NCBI RefSeq assembly: GCF_029254265.1
Contig: NZ_JAQWXX010000095.1
Coordinates: forward strand, 1 to 64,000
Reading direction: 5' to 3'
Source of the DNA: Algoriphagus sp.
GTDB taxonomy: Bacteria > Bacteroidota > Bacteroidia > Cytophagales > Cyclobacteriaceae
DNA length: 64,000 nt
Shown: positions 17,282 through 26,281 of the stretch, piece after piece
Position numbering within the stretch: the first letter of the stretch is position 1
Layout of the letters: each line of letters begins with the position of its first letter
Position numbers and translations under genes: made by a program
Notes under the pieces: model-generated
Told to the model about the DNA's origin: nothing
The model's input: only the letters and a program-made list of their open reading frames with translations
Database searches by the model: none

Positions 17282-18616
17282 ATGAAGCTATCCTTTCCGC
17301 ATCCCATAATCATCCTGTTGACTTTCATATTTATAGCTGGTTTTTCTACTTATTTCATTCAGTCCGGAAGTTTTGAGCGGGTTTTGGACAAAGCGACAGG
17401 AAGAGAAGTTGTCGTGCCCGGGAGTTTTATGGAAATTGAAGATGTCAATGTCGGACTGTTTGATATACTGCTTTCCATTCCTGCGGGGATTATAGCCCGT
17501 GCTGATGTAGTGGTTTTGATTCTGCTTTTGGGAGGAGCATTTTTTGTGATTGAGAAAACAGGTGCACTTCAAGTGGGGATCGAATCCTTGATTTATCAAT
17601 TTAGAAACCGCCCTTATTGGCTTTTTTATCTTCTGGGATTTATCTGTTCCATCTGCGGAGGGGTATTTTACATGTCCGAAGAATTCATTGGGTTGATTCC
17701 CATATTCGTCTTATTAGCAAGGAAGACACATTATGATTTGCGAGCGATTCTTTCGATCGGAGTAGGTTCTGCCATTATTGGGGCTGCATTTTCCCCTTTT
17801 AATCCTTTTGGATCCATGCTTGCCATGAAAATTGCGCAGGTAGATCCCTCTGTGGAAGTGGTCTATCGAATGATCTTTTTCGTGCTAGCTGTGGCAACTT
17901 GGATTACGTTTCATGCCAGATTTGGAAAATTAAAAGTTGCTGATGGTTCTTCGGTAGAGATCAAAAAAGTAGCTGTTTCTATGGAACATCGCATTATTTT
18001 AGGCTTGACGCTTACTGGTATTTGCTTGATGGTTTGGGGAGTTGCAGTCCAAGGTTGGGATTACAATCAAATGGGAGTGATGTTTTTCGTGATTGGTTTT
18101 TTCTGTGGTTTGATAGGAGGTCTGGGTTTGAATGGAACTGCCAGGACTTTTTCAGCTGGATTTTCAGAAATGATTTTTGCCGGAGTCATTATAGGATTGG
18201 CACAAGCTATTTTTTTAATCTTGGATCAGGGGAAGGCGATTGATCCGATTATCTATGCCTTGCTCCAGCCTTTGGAAACCCTTCCGAATCAAGTTGCATC
18301 AGTCGGACTCTTTATAGCTCAAGCGCTTATACATATTCCGGTACCAAGTACTTCAGGGCAAGCGGTGCTGACGATGCCTTTGGTGACTCCTTTGACAGAT
18401 TTATTGGGGATGTCCCGGGAAATTGCAGTCTTGACTTATCAATATTCTGCTACTTTGATGGATATGATGACCCCAACAAACGGAACAATTTTAGCGATTT
18501 TAGCTGCCGCAAATATAAAATTCAACAATTGGATAGCCTATATCTGGAAATCTTGGCTCTTAATTATGGGGATTGGTTTGTTGTCAGTTATAATCGCTTT
18601 ATTTTCGATTTCTTAA
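17282..18616 (+). CDS. YfcC-family (DcuC/ArsB-like superfamily) transporter
   Basis: The 444-residue integral membrane protein has about 12 hydrophobic helices and the YfcC-type start: PHPIIILLTFIFIAG, then FIQSGSFER. Internal repeats of conserved Gly/Pro segments (GVGSAIIGAAFSPFNPFGS and PVPSTSGQAVLTMPLVTP) match the two helix-hairpin loops typical of this carrier fold. Members move C4-dicarboxylates, amino acids or peptides by secondary transport. The exact substrate cannot be read. It has a 10-base gap to the hydrolase upstream and 16 to the reductase downstream, so it may import or export the substrate of those enzymes. Confidence 0.8.
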   Translation: MKLSFPHPIIILLTFIFIAGFSTYFIQSGSFERVLDKATGREVVVPGSFMEIEDVNVGLFDILLSIPAGIIARADVVVLILLLGGAFFVIEKTGALQVGIESLIYQFRNRPYWLFYLLGFICSICGGVFYMSEEFIGLIPIFVLLARKTHYDLRAILSIGVGSAIIGAAFSPFNPFGSMLAMKIAQVDPSVEVVYRMIFFVLAVATWITFHARFGKLKVADGSSVEIKKVAVSMEHRIILGLTLTGICLMVWGVAVQGWDYNQMGVMFFVIGFFCGLIGGLGLNGTARTFSAGFSEMIFAGVIIGLAQAIFLILDQGKAIDPIIYALLQPLETLPNQVASVGLFIAQALIHIPVPSTSGQAVLTMPLVTPLTDLLGMSREIAVLTYQYSATLMDMMTPTNGTILAILAAANIKFNNWIAYIWKSWLLIMGIGLLSVIIALFSIS

Positions 18617-18632
18617 ACCAAAAACCGAAAAC

Positions 18633-19652
18633 ATGGATATTAACGATCATAACCCATTACTTCCTTATCAACCTGCAGCGGATCGCTATCATCAGATGAA
18701 TTATCGTCGTTGCGGACATAGTGGGCTTCAACTGCCTGAAATTTCATTGGGTCTTTGGCATAATTTCGGCCATAATGCAGATTTTACGCTAGGGAGAAAA
18801 ATCTTGAGAAGAGCATTCGACTTGGGAATTTGTCATTTTGATTTGGCTAATAATTACGGTCCTCCTTTTGGTTCGGCTGAGGAGAATTTTGGTAGAATCC
18901 TTAAAAAGGATTTTTCAGGCTTACGGGATGAATTATTGATTTCATCTAAAGCAGGTTGGGATATGTGGCCTGGGCCTTATGGAAATTTTGGTTCCAAGAA
19001 ATATTTGGTTGCCAGTTGCGATCAGAGTCTTAAGCGGATGGGGCTCGAGTATGTAGACATATTTTATCACCACCGACCTGATCCAGATACTCCGTTAGAA
19101 GAAACGATGGCCGCTTTGGATTTGCTGGTTAGACAAGGAAAAGCCCTTTACGTTGGCATTTCACAGTATTCTGCTGAAGATACTCAAAGAGCCTATGACA
19201 TTCTGAACCAAATGGGAACACCTTTATTGATTCATCAGCCGCGCTATTCGATGATCGATAGATGGGTAGAGAATGGATTGATGGATGTATTGGGAAATAA
19301 TGGGGTAGGGAGTATAGCATTCTCACCACTGGAGCAAGGAATGCTGACTGATAAATATCTGAAGGGGATTCCTAAAGATTCACGTGCAGCGAAAGATGGT
19401 CGCTATTTGAAAGCTGACCAGATTGGTGGAGAAAAACTGGAGATGATTAGATCACTCAATGAGGTCGCTAAAACCAGAGGGCAGAGTCTTGCTCAAATGG
19501 CTATTGCTTGGCTGTTGAAAGATCCTCGAATCACTTCAGTATTGGTTGGAGTATCTAAGCCCGAGCAATTGGATGATAATGTAGAAGCAGTTAAAAATAC
19601 CAAATTCTCAGAAGCTGAGATGACCCAGATTAAGAAAATCTTAGGCATTTGA
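18633..19652 (+). CDS. Aldo/keto reductase, YghZ-type (L-glyceraldehyde 3-phosphate reductase family)
   Basis: A 339-residue TIM-barrel NADPH reductase of the AKR14 / Kv-beta-like class. The active-site region FDLANNYGPPFGSAEENFG lies near residues 69-87 and holds the catalytic Asp and Tyr; the Lys is in ISSKAGWDMWPG near 109 and the His in DIFYHHRPDPDTP near 140-152. The sequence ISLGLWHNFG near 37 is typical of YghZ. Family members reduce L-glyceraldehyde 3-phosphate and methylglyoxal, so a carbonyl-detoxifying role is plausible. It overlaps the next gene by 4 bases (TTGA), which indicates translational coupling. Confidence 0.87.
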   Translation: MDINDHNPLLPYQPAADRYHQMNYRRCGHSGLQLPEISLGLWHNFGHNADFTLGRKILRRAFDLGICHFDLANNYGPPFGSAEENFGRILKKDFSGLRDELLISSKAGWDMWPGPYGNFGSKKYLVASCDQSLKRMGLEYVDIFYHHRPDPDTPLEETMAALDLLVRQGKALYVGISQYSAEDTQRAYDILNQMGTPLLIHQPRYSMIDRWVENGLMDVLGNNGVGSIAFSPLEQGMLTDKYLKGIPKDSRAAKDGRYLKADQIGGEKLEMIRSLNEVAKTRGQSLAQMAIAWLLKDPRITSVLVGVSKPEQLDDNVEAVKNTKFSEAEMTQIKKILGI

Positions 19653-20845
19653 AAGCTAGCTTAAATTCGCGGAGTGCCCTGATTTTGATTGTTATATCTC
19701 AATTTCTGGGCACTTCGCTTTGGTTTGCTGGTAATGCAGCAGCACCCGAGCTTGGGGTACTTCTAGGAAAGGGAGCGATCGTTCCCTGGATTACCTCTGC
19801 TGTGCAGTTGGGTTTCATAGCTGGAACTTTGATTTTTGCTTTTCTGAGCATTCCTGATCGATTTCCACCAGCTAAAGTCTTTCTATTTTCAGCGTTTCTT
19901 GCTTCATTTTTTAATATTCTTATCACGCTATTACCCCTCGACCTGGTGATCATATTAATCTGTCGGTTTTTGGTTGGCTTTTTTCTCGCAGGGATTTATC
20001 CAGTAGGGATGAAGATAGCAGCCGATTATTTTGAAAAAGGTCTCGGTGCGGCATTAGGGTTTTTGGTTGGTGCATTGGCCCTAGGGACAGCTTTTCCCTA
20101 TTTAATAAAGGGCTTGAATTTGAGTTTCGATTGGAAGATCACCTTTTATGTGACCTCTTTATTGACCCTCCTGGGAGGTCTTATTATTGGTTTTTTTGTT
20201 CCTAGCGGACCCTACCGAAAATCCAATTTGGCGTTCGATTTAGGATTGCTCCCAAAACTTTCTAAAATAAACGGGCTAAAAAGTGCTGCCTCCGGTTATT
20301 TTGGACATATGTGGGAGATGTACACGTTTTGGGCCTTCCTTCCATTAGTGATTGTTTATTTGAAAGGTTCGGAAGTCTCCGGTTCGTATGAGAGCTTACT
20401 GACATTTTTTGTGATTGCGGCAGGCGCGATATCCTGTGCGGTGGGAGGACTGCTTTCTAATAGATTTGGAAGTCGAGCAGTCGCAACCACAGCGTTAATA
20501 GGCTCTGGCATCTGTTGCTTGACTTTGATTTTGGTGCAGGGAGCAACTCCTGAAGTTTGGATTTCACTGTTGATTTTGTGGGGAATATTAATCACTGCTG
20601 ATTCACCGCAGTTTTCGACTTTAGTAGCTCAAAGTGTGATTCCTGAATACAGAGGTACAGCCTTGACTTTGGTCAACTCGTTGGGCTTCTTTATTTCAGT
20701 GGTCAGCATTCAGTTTGCGCAGCTTTTATTGAACTGGTTTTCCATTATTGAGGTCCTTGCTTTTTTAGTGATAGGACCAGTATTGGGCTTGGGTTTATTT
20801 CGTTTCTTTTTCCAAAAAGCACAGTTATTAGCTAAATCTCATTGA
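19649..20845 (+). CDS. MFS transporter
   Basis: A 398-residue major facilitator with 12 predicted helices. The start is a TTG at 19649 whose last two bases form part of the aldo/keto reductase stop (TTGA), and the reading frame before it offers no better start. Near the N-terminus LGTSLWFAGNAAAPEL and the helix-2/3 region with DRFPPAK replace the canonical GxLaDrxGrk motif; SNRFGSRAV in the second half is the matching loop. It resembles cyanate- or sugar-type MFS carriers only loosely. It is the last of the tightly packed run and may export a product of it. Confidence 0.8.
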   Translation: MKASLNSRSALILIVISQFLGTSLWFAGNAAAPELGVLLGKGAIVPWITSAVQLGFIAGTLIFAFLSIPDRFPPAKVFLFSAFLASFFNILITLLPLDLVIILICRFLVGFFLAGIYPVGMKIAADYFEKGLGAALGFLVGALALGTAFPYLIKGLNLSFDWKITFYVTSLLTLLGGLIIGFFVPSGPYRKSNLAFDLGLLPKLSKINGLKSAASGYFGHMWEMYTFWAFLPLVIVYLKGSEVSGSYESLLTFFVIAAGAISCAVGGLLSNRFGSRAVATTALIGSGICCLTLILVQGATPEVWISLLILWGILITADSPQFSTLVAQSVIPEYRGTALTLVNSLGFFISVVSIQFAQLLLNWFSIIEVLAFLVIGPVLGLGLFRFFFQKAQLLAKSH

Positions 20846-20882
20846 TGTTGGCTTCCGTTTTTAATTCTATTTACTTTGCCGC

Positions 20883-21224
20883 ATGGAAAATTTAGAACCT
20901 TGCCCTGCCTGTAAATCTCCCTATACCTATGAAATGGATGGGAAACTAGTATGTCCTGAATGCGGATTTGAGTGGGAATCAGCATCAACTGAAGAAATTC
21001 AAGAAGAGGGACTTGTGGTAAAAGATGCCAATGGTACGATTCTTTCCGATGGTGACGCAGTGGTGATCGTAAAGGATCTACCGGTGAAAGGGGCTCCGAA
21101 ACCTATCAAGGCCGGTACAAAAGTAAAAAGCATCAGACTGGTGGAAGGTGATCATAATATTGACTGCAAGATTGATGGCTTCGGTTCGATGGCATTGAAG
21201 TCTGAGTTTGTCAAGAAGGCATAA
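20883..21224 (+). CDS. yjdM: Zinc-ribbon protein YjdM (PhnA family)
   Basis: A 113-residue protein with an N-terminal zinc ribbon ([14 protein letters not shown], then CPECGFEW, residues 7-31) and an SH3-like C-terminal domain starting [16 protein letters not shown]. This is the family formerly called alkylphosphonate utilisation protein PhnA. It is not part of the C-P lyase, and its physiological role is unclear. It starts 37 bases after the MFS gene. The segment TTTACTTTGCCGC just ahead of the ATG resembles a Bacteroidota -7 element, so it may have its own promoter. Confidence 0.92.
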   Translation: MENLEPCPACKSPYTYEMDGKLVCPECGFEWESASTEEIQEEGLVVKDANGTILSDGDAVVIVKDLPVKGAPKPIKAGTKVKSIRLVEGDHNIDCKIDGFGSMALKSEFVKKA

Positions 21225-21229
21225 AAAAA

Positions 21230-21252
21230 GGAGGCTACTGTCTCTAGCCTCC
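21230..21252 (-). terminator. Rho-independent terminator hairpin
   Basis: GGAGGCTA (21230-21237) pairs perfectly with TAGCCTCC (21245-21252) around a 7-base loop. A run of seven A on the plus strand (21223-21229) becomes a U-run after the hairpin for minus-strand transcripts. It therefore suits the exported-protein gene at 21277-22068 and, as a plain hairpin, may also limit read-through from yjdM. Confidence 0.75.
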
Positions 21253-21276
21253 CAGTTCGTAGCAAAATTTACCGAA

Positions 21277-22068
21277 CTACCTAACTACGTTTTCTAATGT
21301 TGCTAAGTAAACCCATTTCTGGTCTCTACTGTTTAATCCCTCATTAACAGCTTTTCGTTGTGCTTCTGTTTGGTTCATATCCTCATAAGCCTGTGAGTTG
21401 AAAAACTGCATGTAATCTTTATACATATTAACTGTCAAGTGGGTTGATTTTGCCTCAGATCCGAGCGGTAGAGCGGTTCTCATAAAACTCCAATGCCCCA
21501 TTAAACCTTGTTCGATTCGCTTCTGATGTATGGGTTTAAATACTTCAGATTCAGCTTTTTCATAAGCGTCAAATTTCCCTTCATTTGCCTTCATCAAATC
21601 AAATGATGCCAAAACACCAGGCTTGACTTGGAAATTATCATTTGTCTCGGCAATTTCCCGCATATAAAGTCGCATAGGCATATCTCGCATTGCTAAAGAT
21701 TCTTCAAAGATTTTTCTTACCTGACTTTCATTCAAATGAGGGTACGCGATTTTAGTGTATTCGATCATCGATTCCTCGTTTAAACCATCCATCATTTTCA
21801 CGGGATCATCGTAATGCGTCACCATGATGTATTGAAAATCAGCTCGGTCTCCTCCTGATTGAAGGGACCAAAAATCCCATCCGGTGATTTTTTTGTCGTT
21901 TAGCGCCTGCCTGTATACTTTTTCCATTAAATCTTTGAATTCGATGTAGTCGAAGATTTGATCATTTTCTACTTTAATGAATTCAAACACCGTAAACTGA
22001 GTTTTTTGGGCTAAAAGGATATTCGCCCAAAACACTCCACAAACCAATAAAATAATTAACTTTTTCAT
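21277..22068 (-). CDS. Exported protein of unknown function
   Basis: A 263-residue protein with a clear signal peptide (KKLIILLVCGVFWANILLAQ, cleavage near residue 20). The mature part begins TQFTVFEFIKVENDQIFDY and has several short alternating alpha/beta blocks containing conserved-looking aromatic residues (GWDFWSLQSGGDRADFQY, MGHWSFMRTALP). The pattern is reminiscent of dimeric alpha-beta-barrel (ABM/EthD-like) repeats, a guess based on layout only. It is transcribed alone on the minus strand and ends at the hairpin 21230-21252. Function unknown. Confidence 0.65.
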   Translation of the reverse strand: MKKLIILLVCGVFWANILLAQKTQFTVFEFIKVENDQIFDYIEFKDLMEKVYRQALNDKKITGWDFWSLQSGGDRADFQYIMVTHYDDPVKMMDGLNEESMIEYTKIAYPHLNESQVRKIFEESLAMRDMPMRLYMREIAETNDNFQVKPGVLASFDLMKANEGKFDAYEKAESEVFKPIHQKRIEQGLMGHWSFMRTALPLGSEAKSTHLTVNMYKDYMQFFNSQAYEDMNQTEAQRKAVNEGLNSRDQKWVYLATLENVVR

Positions 22069-22268
22069 AGAAAATTGGGTTTAGAATTATTCGTGCTTTC
22101 GATTAATTTAAAAAAATATTTTGTTAATAATGTTAAATAGAAAAGATAATTTTATTTTATATGATAAAATCAGAATATTACAAAATTTAAAAATGTTGTG
22201 CCGAAAATGTAATTTTTTTAAAATACTTGAGCAAACATTAGTATTTTAACAATCAAATTGAGCAAACT

Positions 22269-23393
22269 ATGAACGGACTATCAAGAAGATCATGGCTAAA
22301 AAAAGCTTCACTAGGAAGTGGATTAGCGATGTTGGGCACGACTGGTGTGGTGACTTCACTCACGGCAGAAGAAATTAAAAAATACAATCCTAGGCCCATG
22401 GATGGCCCAATCCGATTGGGATCAAATGAAAACCCCTATGGACCATCAGAATCTATGCGTTCTGCAATGACCAAAGGATTTGATAATGGATGTAGATATC
22501 CATGGGGTTTCAATAGGGATTTAGTAAAAATGATTGCTGAAAAAGAAGGCGTTCCTGAAGACCATATCGTGTTGGTAGCCGGATCTACAGAAGGCTTAAA
22601 AATTGCTGGGATTACATTCGGAGGGGGAGGAGAGATCATCTCTTGCTCACCAACCTTTCTTTCGATGATGTCCTATGCCGAACTTTGGGGTACAGAAATT
22701 AATTGGGTCCCTTTAAATAAAGATCTTGATTTTGACCTAGAGGAGATAGAGAAGCGGGTATCCTATAAGACAAAGATGGTTTTTCTATGTAATCCGAATA
22801 ATCCTACTGGAAAACTACTCCCTGCTGATCAAGTCGTTGATTTTTGCAAAACTGTAAGCAAAAATGCCGTTGTCTTTTCGGATGAAGCATATTACGATTA
22901 CATCACTGAGCCTAATTACCCTTCTATGGTGGAGCTGGTAAAGCAAGGATATGATGTGGTGGTTTCAAGAACCTTCTCGAAGGTTTACGGATTGGCTGGA
23001 ATCCGAATGGGTTATTTGGTTGCAAAACCTGAGTTGGCTAAAATGCTTTCAGATCGTGTAGTTGCCAATACGAATATTATGGCGATAGAAGCAAGTAAAG
23101 CTGCTTTAATGGATGAGGATTTCTATAAATTTTCACTTCAAAAAACTAAAGAAGCCAAGTCAATGATTACCCAGACTTTGGATGATTTGAAATTACCATA
23201 CTTAGATTCTCATGCCAATTTTATCTTTTTCCAATCAGGAAGAGATATTAAGGAATTAAATAAAACCATGTTTGACAAAGGCTTTATTATTGGGAGGCCA
23301 TTTGAGCCATTGAATGACTGGTGCAGGATTTCCACAGGAACACTTGAGGAAGTAGCCCTATATAATAAAGCAATTCAAGAAGTGCTAGGTTGA
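22269..23393 (+). CDS. Tat-type PLP aminotransferase (histidinol-phosphate aminotransferase-like)
   Basis: The 374-residue class I/II aminotransferase has a twin-arginine start, LSRRSWLKKASLGSGLAM, so it is probably exported after folding with its cofactor. Motifs: LGSNENPYGPS (about 50-60), FLCNPNNPTGK (about 171-181, the Asn that contacts PLP), FSDEAYYDYI (about 203-212) and the Schiff-base Lys in SRTFSKVYGLAGIRMGY (about 236-252). Periplasmic members of this fold are common in Bacteroidota; substrate unknown, so the hisC name is not given. The preceding 200 bases are very A/T-rich. It overlaps the GNAT gene by TGATG. Confidence 0.85.
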   Translation: MNGLSRRSWLKKASLGSGLAMLGTTGVVTSLTAEEIKKYNPRPMDGPIRLGSNENPYGPSESMRSAMTKGFDNGCRYPWGFNRDLVKMIAEKEGVPEDHIVLVAGSTEGLKIAGITFGGGGEIISCSPTFLSMMSYAELWGTEINWVPLNKDLDFDLEEIEKRVSYKTKMVFLCNPNNPTGKLLPADQVVDFCKTVSKNAVVFSDEAYYDYITEPNYPSMVELVKQGYDVVVSRTFSKVYGLAGIRMGYLVAKPELAKMLSDRVVANTNIMAIEASKAALMDEDFYKFSLQKTKEAKSMITQTLDDLKLPYLDSHANFIFFQSGRDIKELNKTMFDKGFIIGRPFEPLNDWCRISTGTLEEVALYNKAIQEVLG

Positions 23394-23953
23394 TGTTAAA
23401 TCCCAATTTAACTTTAGAAAATGATCACATCCTGCTCAGACCAATCTCTGAGCAGGATTTTTCTTTGTTGCAATCTCTGGCTGATGACCCAAGCTTGTGG
23501 ATTTATTTTACCCAGGATTTAAGCTTGGAGTCAGATTTTTTGAAATGGGTAGAACAGGCTATGAGGGCTGATCGATTACAGTTTGTTGTGATTGAAAAGT
23601 CTGGTAATACCATAGTAGGAAGCACAGCTTTTGGAAATTATTCCCCCGCTGACAAAAGAATAGAAATAGGATGGACTTGGCTTGGAAAAGCATTTCATGG
23701 CTCAGGGATCAATCTTCAAATGAAGCTGTTGATGGTTCAATATTGCTTTGAAGTGTTAAATCTCAAAAGGGTAGAAGTAAAGACAGATGTATTGAATCTG
23801 CCTGCCAGAAAGGCTTTGACCAACATGGGATTTGTGGAAGAGGGAGTTCTTCGGTCACATACTCAAATGACTCACAATAGAAGAAGAGATACGATTTATT
23901 ACAGTCTTTTGGATACTGAATTCGATGATTTTCTAAAAAGAAATGAATGTTAA
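23393..23953 (+). CDS. GNAT N-acetyltransferase (RimJ/RimL type)
   Basis: An acetyl-CoA-dependent transferase of 186 residues starting at the ATG at 23393, which overlaps the preceding stop as TGATG. The domain runs from LENDHILLRPISEQDF to MGFVEEGVLRSHTQMTHNRRRDTIYYSLL; RRIEIGW-like EIGWTWLGKAFHGSGIN is the acetyl-CoA region and LNLPARKALTNMGFVEEGVL the classic RimL motif. Substrate unknown. It ends tail-to-tail with the Nramp-like gene: the palindrome TTAA at 23950-23953 supplies both TAA stops. Confidence 0.87.
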   Translation: MLNPNLTLENDHILLRPISEQDFSLLQSLADDPSLWIYFTQDLSLESDFLKWVEQAMRADRLQFVVIEKSGNTIVGSTAFGNYSPADKRIEIGWTWLGKAFHGSGINLQMKLLMVQYCFEVLNLKRVEVKTDVLNLPARKALTNMGFVEEGVLRSHTQMTHNRRRDTIYYSLLDTEFDDFLKRNEC

Positions 23954-25188
23954 CCCAGAACAGTCCAGATACTTTTTAAACCGAGCAGAAGCGTAATAAG
24001 CCATATTATAGCAGCGGTCAAAGTTTGGAAAAGATTGTTTTTAAAGTCACCTAAAATTGATCGCTGAGCAGCTATATAGATTATCCAGCCGCTGATTAGA
24101 GGCAGCAAAACACCATTTGCCAATTGAGCTAAAGTGATTAGTTCAATTGGTTTGATTCCCAGTGAGGAAAAAATAATCCCCAATCCAACAATCAAACTCA
24201 TTGCGATCCGCATTGGTCTGGATTTGATTTCTTGACTCCAATTCAAAACCCCGCAAATCACTAAAGCTCCTGCGAGTGGTGCTGTAATTGAAGAAGTTAA
24301 TCCTGCCGCCAAAAGTCCAAATCCCATCAGGTATTTAGCGTAGCTTCCAAAAACCGGTTCCAAACCTTTTGAGACATCAATCGCATTACTGATTTCTCCA
24401 CTGACATTTGCCGCCCCAACCATCAAGATTGCCATGGAAACTAATCCACCCAGAATAATCGAGATTCCAATGTCCTTCCTCATCCAAGAGAGTTGAGTTG
24501 GATCTTTCCATCGATTTTTTGCAAGACTAGCATATAAAAAAAGATTGTACGGAACTACAGTCGTACCTATCAATGCCACAATTGTGGTCAGTTCTGCTGC
24601 ATTGATTGATGGGATAAAGCCTTTGAAAACCAAGCTCCAGTCTGGTTTAGTAAGGAAAGCGGTGATGATAAATGCAAAAGACATGAAAATAACCAGACTA
24701 ACTAAAACTCTTTCTAAAGTTTTGTATGTGCCTAACCATAAAAGAGCCAATGCAAAAATTCCTAATAAAAAATTTCCGGATTGTAAGCTTACTTCTCCAA
24801 TTTGAAATACCGGTGATTCCCAAAATATCTGTAATCCAAGATTGCTTCCGGAAATATTTCCAGATTCATAGGCTGCATTACCTAGTCCTATTGCCAAAAG
24901 AACCAATCCTATGCTTAGAAACTTCAAAATAGGATGCTGTTTTTGACTTTGGATGAGCTGTCCGAGGTCAAGACGGGTTACGATTCCGATTCTTCCGGAG
25001 ATTTCCTGTAAAACCACCGTAGCTACAACTGATAGCAAAAGTGCCCAAATCAATGTGAAACCAAAGTTTACTCCAGCTAATGTACAGACGGTCACAGTTC
25101 CCGGGCCTATAAATGCTGCAGCGATGATTGGACCAGGTCCAAGATTTTTCAGAAAAGATTTTAGCTTCAAGGGTTTCTTTTTTGCCAA
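23950..25188 (-). CDS. Nramp-like transporter lacking the canonical metal ligands
   Basis: A 412-residue carrier with about 11 helices in the Nramp (LeuT-like) arrangement. In helix 1 the usual DPGN motif is GPGT (residues 28-31, in AAAFIGPGTVTVC), and in helix 6 the usual A-x2-MPH is TTVVPYNLFLY, with Val for Met and Tyr for His. The Asp, Asn and Met that coordinate Mn or Fe are thus absent. Relatives without these residues exist (Nramp-related transporters), and they may carry other ions. The start is a TTG at 25188; no in-frame ATG is available before the first helix. It shares its TAA stop palindrome with the GNAT gene. Confidence 0.8.
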   Translation of the reverse strand: MAKKKPLKLKSFLKNLGPGPIIAAAFIGPGTVTVCTLAGVNFGFTLIWALLLSVVATVVLQEISGRIGIVTRLDLGQLIQSQKQHPILKFLSIGLVLLAIGLGNAAYESGNISGSNLGLQIFWESPVFQIGEVSLQSGNFLLGIFALALLWLGTYKTLERVLVSLVIFMSFAFIITAFLTKPDWSLVFKGFIPSINAAELTTIVALIGTTVVPYNLFLYASLAKNRWKDPTQLSWMRKDIGISIILGGLVSMAILMVGAANVSGEISNAIDVSKGLEPVFGSYAKYLMGFGLLAAGLTSSITAPLAGALVICGVLNWSQEIKSRPMRIAMSLIVGLGIIFSSLGIKPIELITLAQLANGVLLPLISGWIIYIAAQRSILGDFKNNLFQTLTAAIIWLITLLLGLKSIWTVLG

Positions 25189-25261
25189 AATAGGTATTTA
25201 GGGCAGATTTTTTGTAGTTTTTGAGTTGAGGTAGGTGTATTTTCTTTACCTATTGCACTAT

Positions 25262-26281
25262 ATGAATTGGACTAGACGAATCTTCAAAACTATAGCAGTT
25301 ATCATCCTGTCTTGTATTTTCTTTCTCATGCTGATCTATCGGAGTGATATTCCCGTCGATGAAATAGAGAAAAAATACCAGACTCCCCAATCCCACTTTG
25401 TGGAGGTAGATGGTGTTAATGTTCATGTTCGATTTATGGGAGAAGGGGTTCCAATTGTATTGCTTCATGGAAGTTTTGCTTCACTTCATACTTGGGAAGC
25501 TTGGCAGGAGGATCTCAGCCCTTATTTTATGACTATTTCGTTGGATTTCCCAGGTCATGGACTTACCGGCCCAGATCCCGAAAAACGCTACAGTATTCGG
25601 GATTATAGCCAACTCGTGATTCGATTGATGGAAAAATTAAATCTGGAAAAATACCATCTGGCTGGTAACTCGATGGGTGGTGCGGTTGCTTTGCAAATAG
25701 CTTCAACCCATCCGGATCGAATAATCAGTTTAAATCTAATTGATGCCTCAGGAGCTCCGTCAATTCCTGTGAGAGATCTGCCTGACTCTACGATTCGATC
25801 AAATTCGAGCGGCGGGGCTTTGATTTTTCGTGTTGCGAGGAATCCGATTTTTTCAAAACTGCTTTTAAAGTGTACTCCAAAATTCCTTTTTGCCATGAAT
25901 ATGAAGCAGGTTTATGGAGATGAATCAAAGATTAATGAGCAGACCTTGGAGCGATATTATGAGCTGATGCTCCGTGAGGGAAATCGAAAAGCAACTTTGG
26001 ATCGATTGACTGGCCCCCGAGATTCTGACGTTGATTTTTCAAGATTGACCATGCCTACGCTGATTCTTTGGGGGGAAAAGGATTCTTGGATTCCAGTGAG
26101 ACAAGGGTATATTTTGGAAAAAGCTATTCCAGGATCCAATTTGATTATTTTCCCTGGGGCAGGCCATGTTCCAATGGAAGAAATTCCGACGGAATCTGTC
26201 GCTGAATATCTTTCGTTTTTAGGTGTGGAGATTCGCAAGGACTATCTTGAAGCTCCAAATTTTGTGACTTATGCCGATTGA
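25262..26281 (+). CDS. Membrane-anchored alpha/beta hydrolase
   Basis: From the ATG at 25262 the protein has 339 residues with an N-terminal signal-anchor helix (FKTIAVIILSCIFFLMLIY). The hydrolase core shows the oxyanion HGSFAS, the nucleophile in LAGNSMGGAVAL near residue 135, the acid in LILWGEKDSWIP near 265, and the His in FPGAGHVPMEEIP near 290. It fits epoxide-hydrolase/dienelactone-like alpha/beta hydrolases. The substrate is unknown. An upstream in-frame GTG at 25235 would put nine extra residues ahead of the anchor and is less likely. It overlaps rmuC by 11 bases. Confidence 0.84.
   Translation: MNWTRRIFKTIAVIILSCIFFLMLIYRSDIPVDEIEKKYQTPQSHFVEVDGVNVHVRFMGEGVPIVLLHGSFASLHTWEAWQEDLSPYFMTISLDFPGHGLTGPDPEKRYSIRDYSQLVIRLMEKLNLEKYHLAGNSMGGAVALQIASTHPDRIISLNLIDASGAPSIPVRDLPDSTIRSNSSGGALIFRVARNPIFSKLLLKCTPKFLFAMNMKQVYGDESKINEQTLERYYELMLREGNRKATLDRLTGPRDSDVDFSRLTMPTLILWGEKDSWIPVRQGYILEKAIPGSNLIIFPGAGHVPMEEIPTESVAEYLSFLGVEIRKDYLEAPNFVTYAD

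Noticed and set aside
22069..22268. Promoter elements in the very A/T-rich gap ahead of the Tat aminotransferase
   Set aside because: Several partial TAnnTTTG-like words occur, but none with good spacing to a TTG; the base composition makes chance matches likely.
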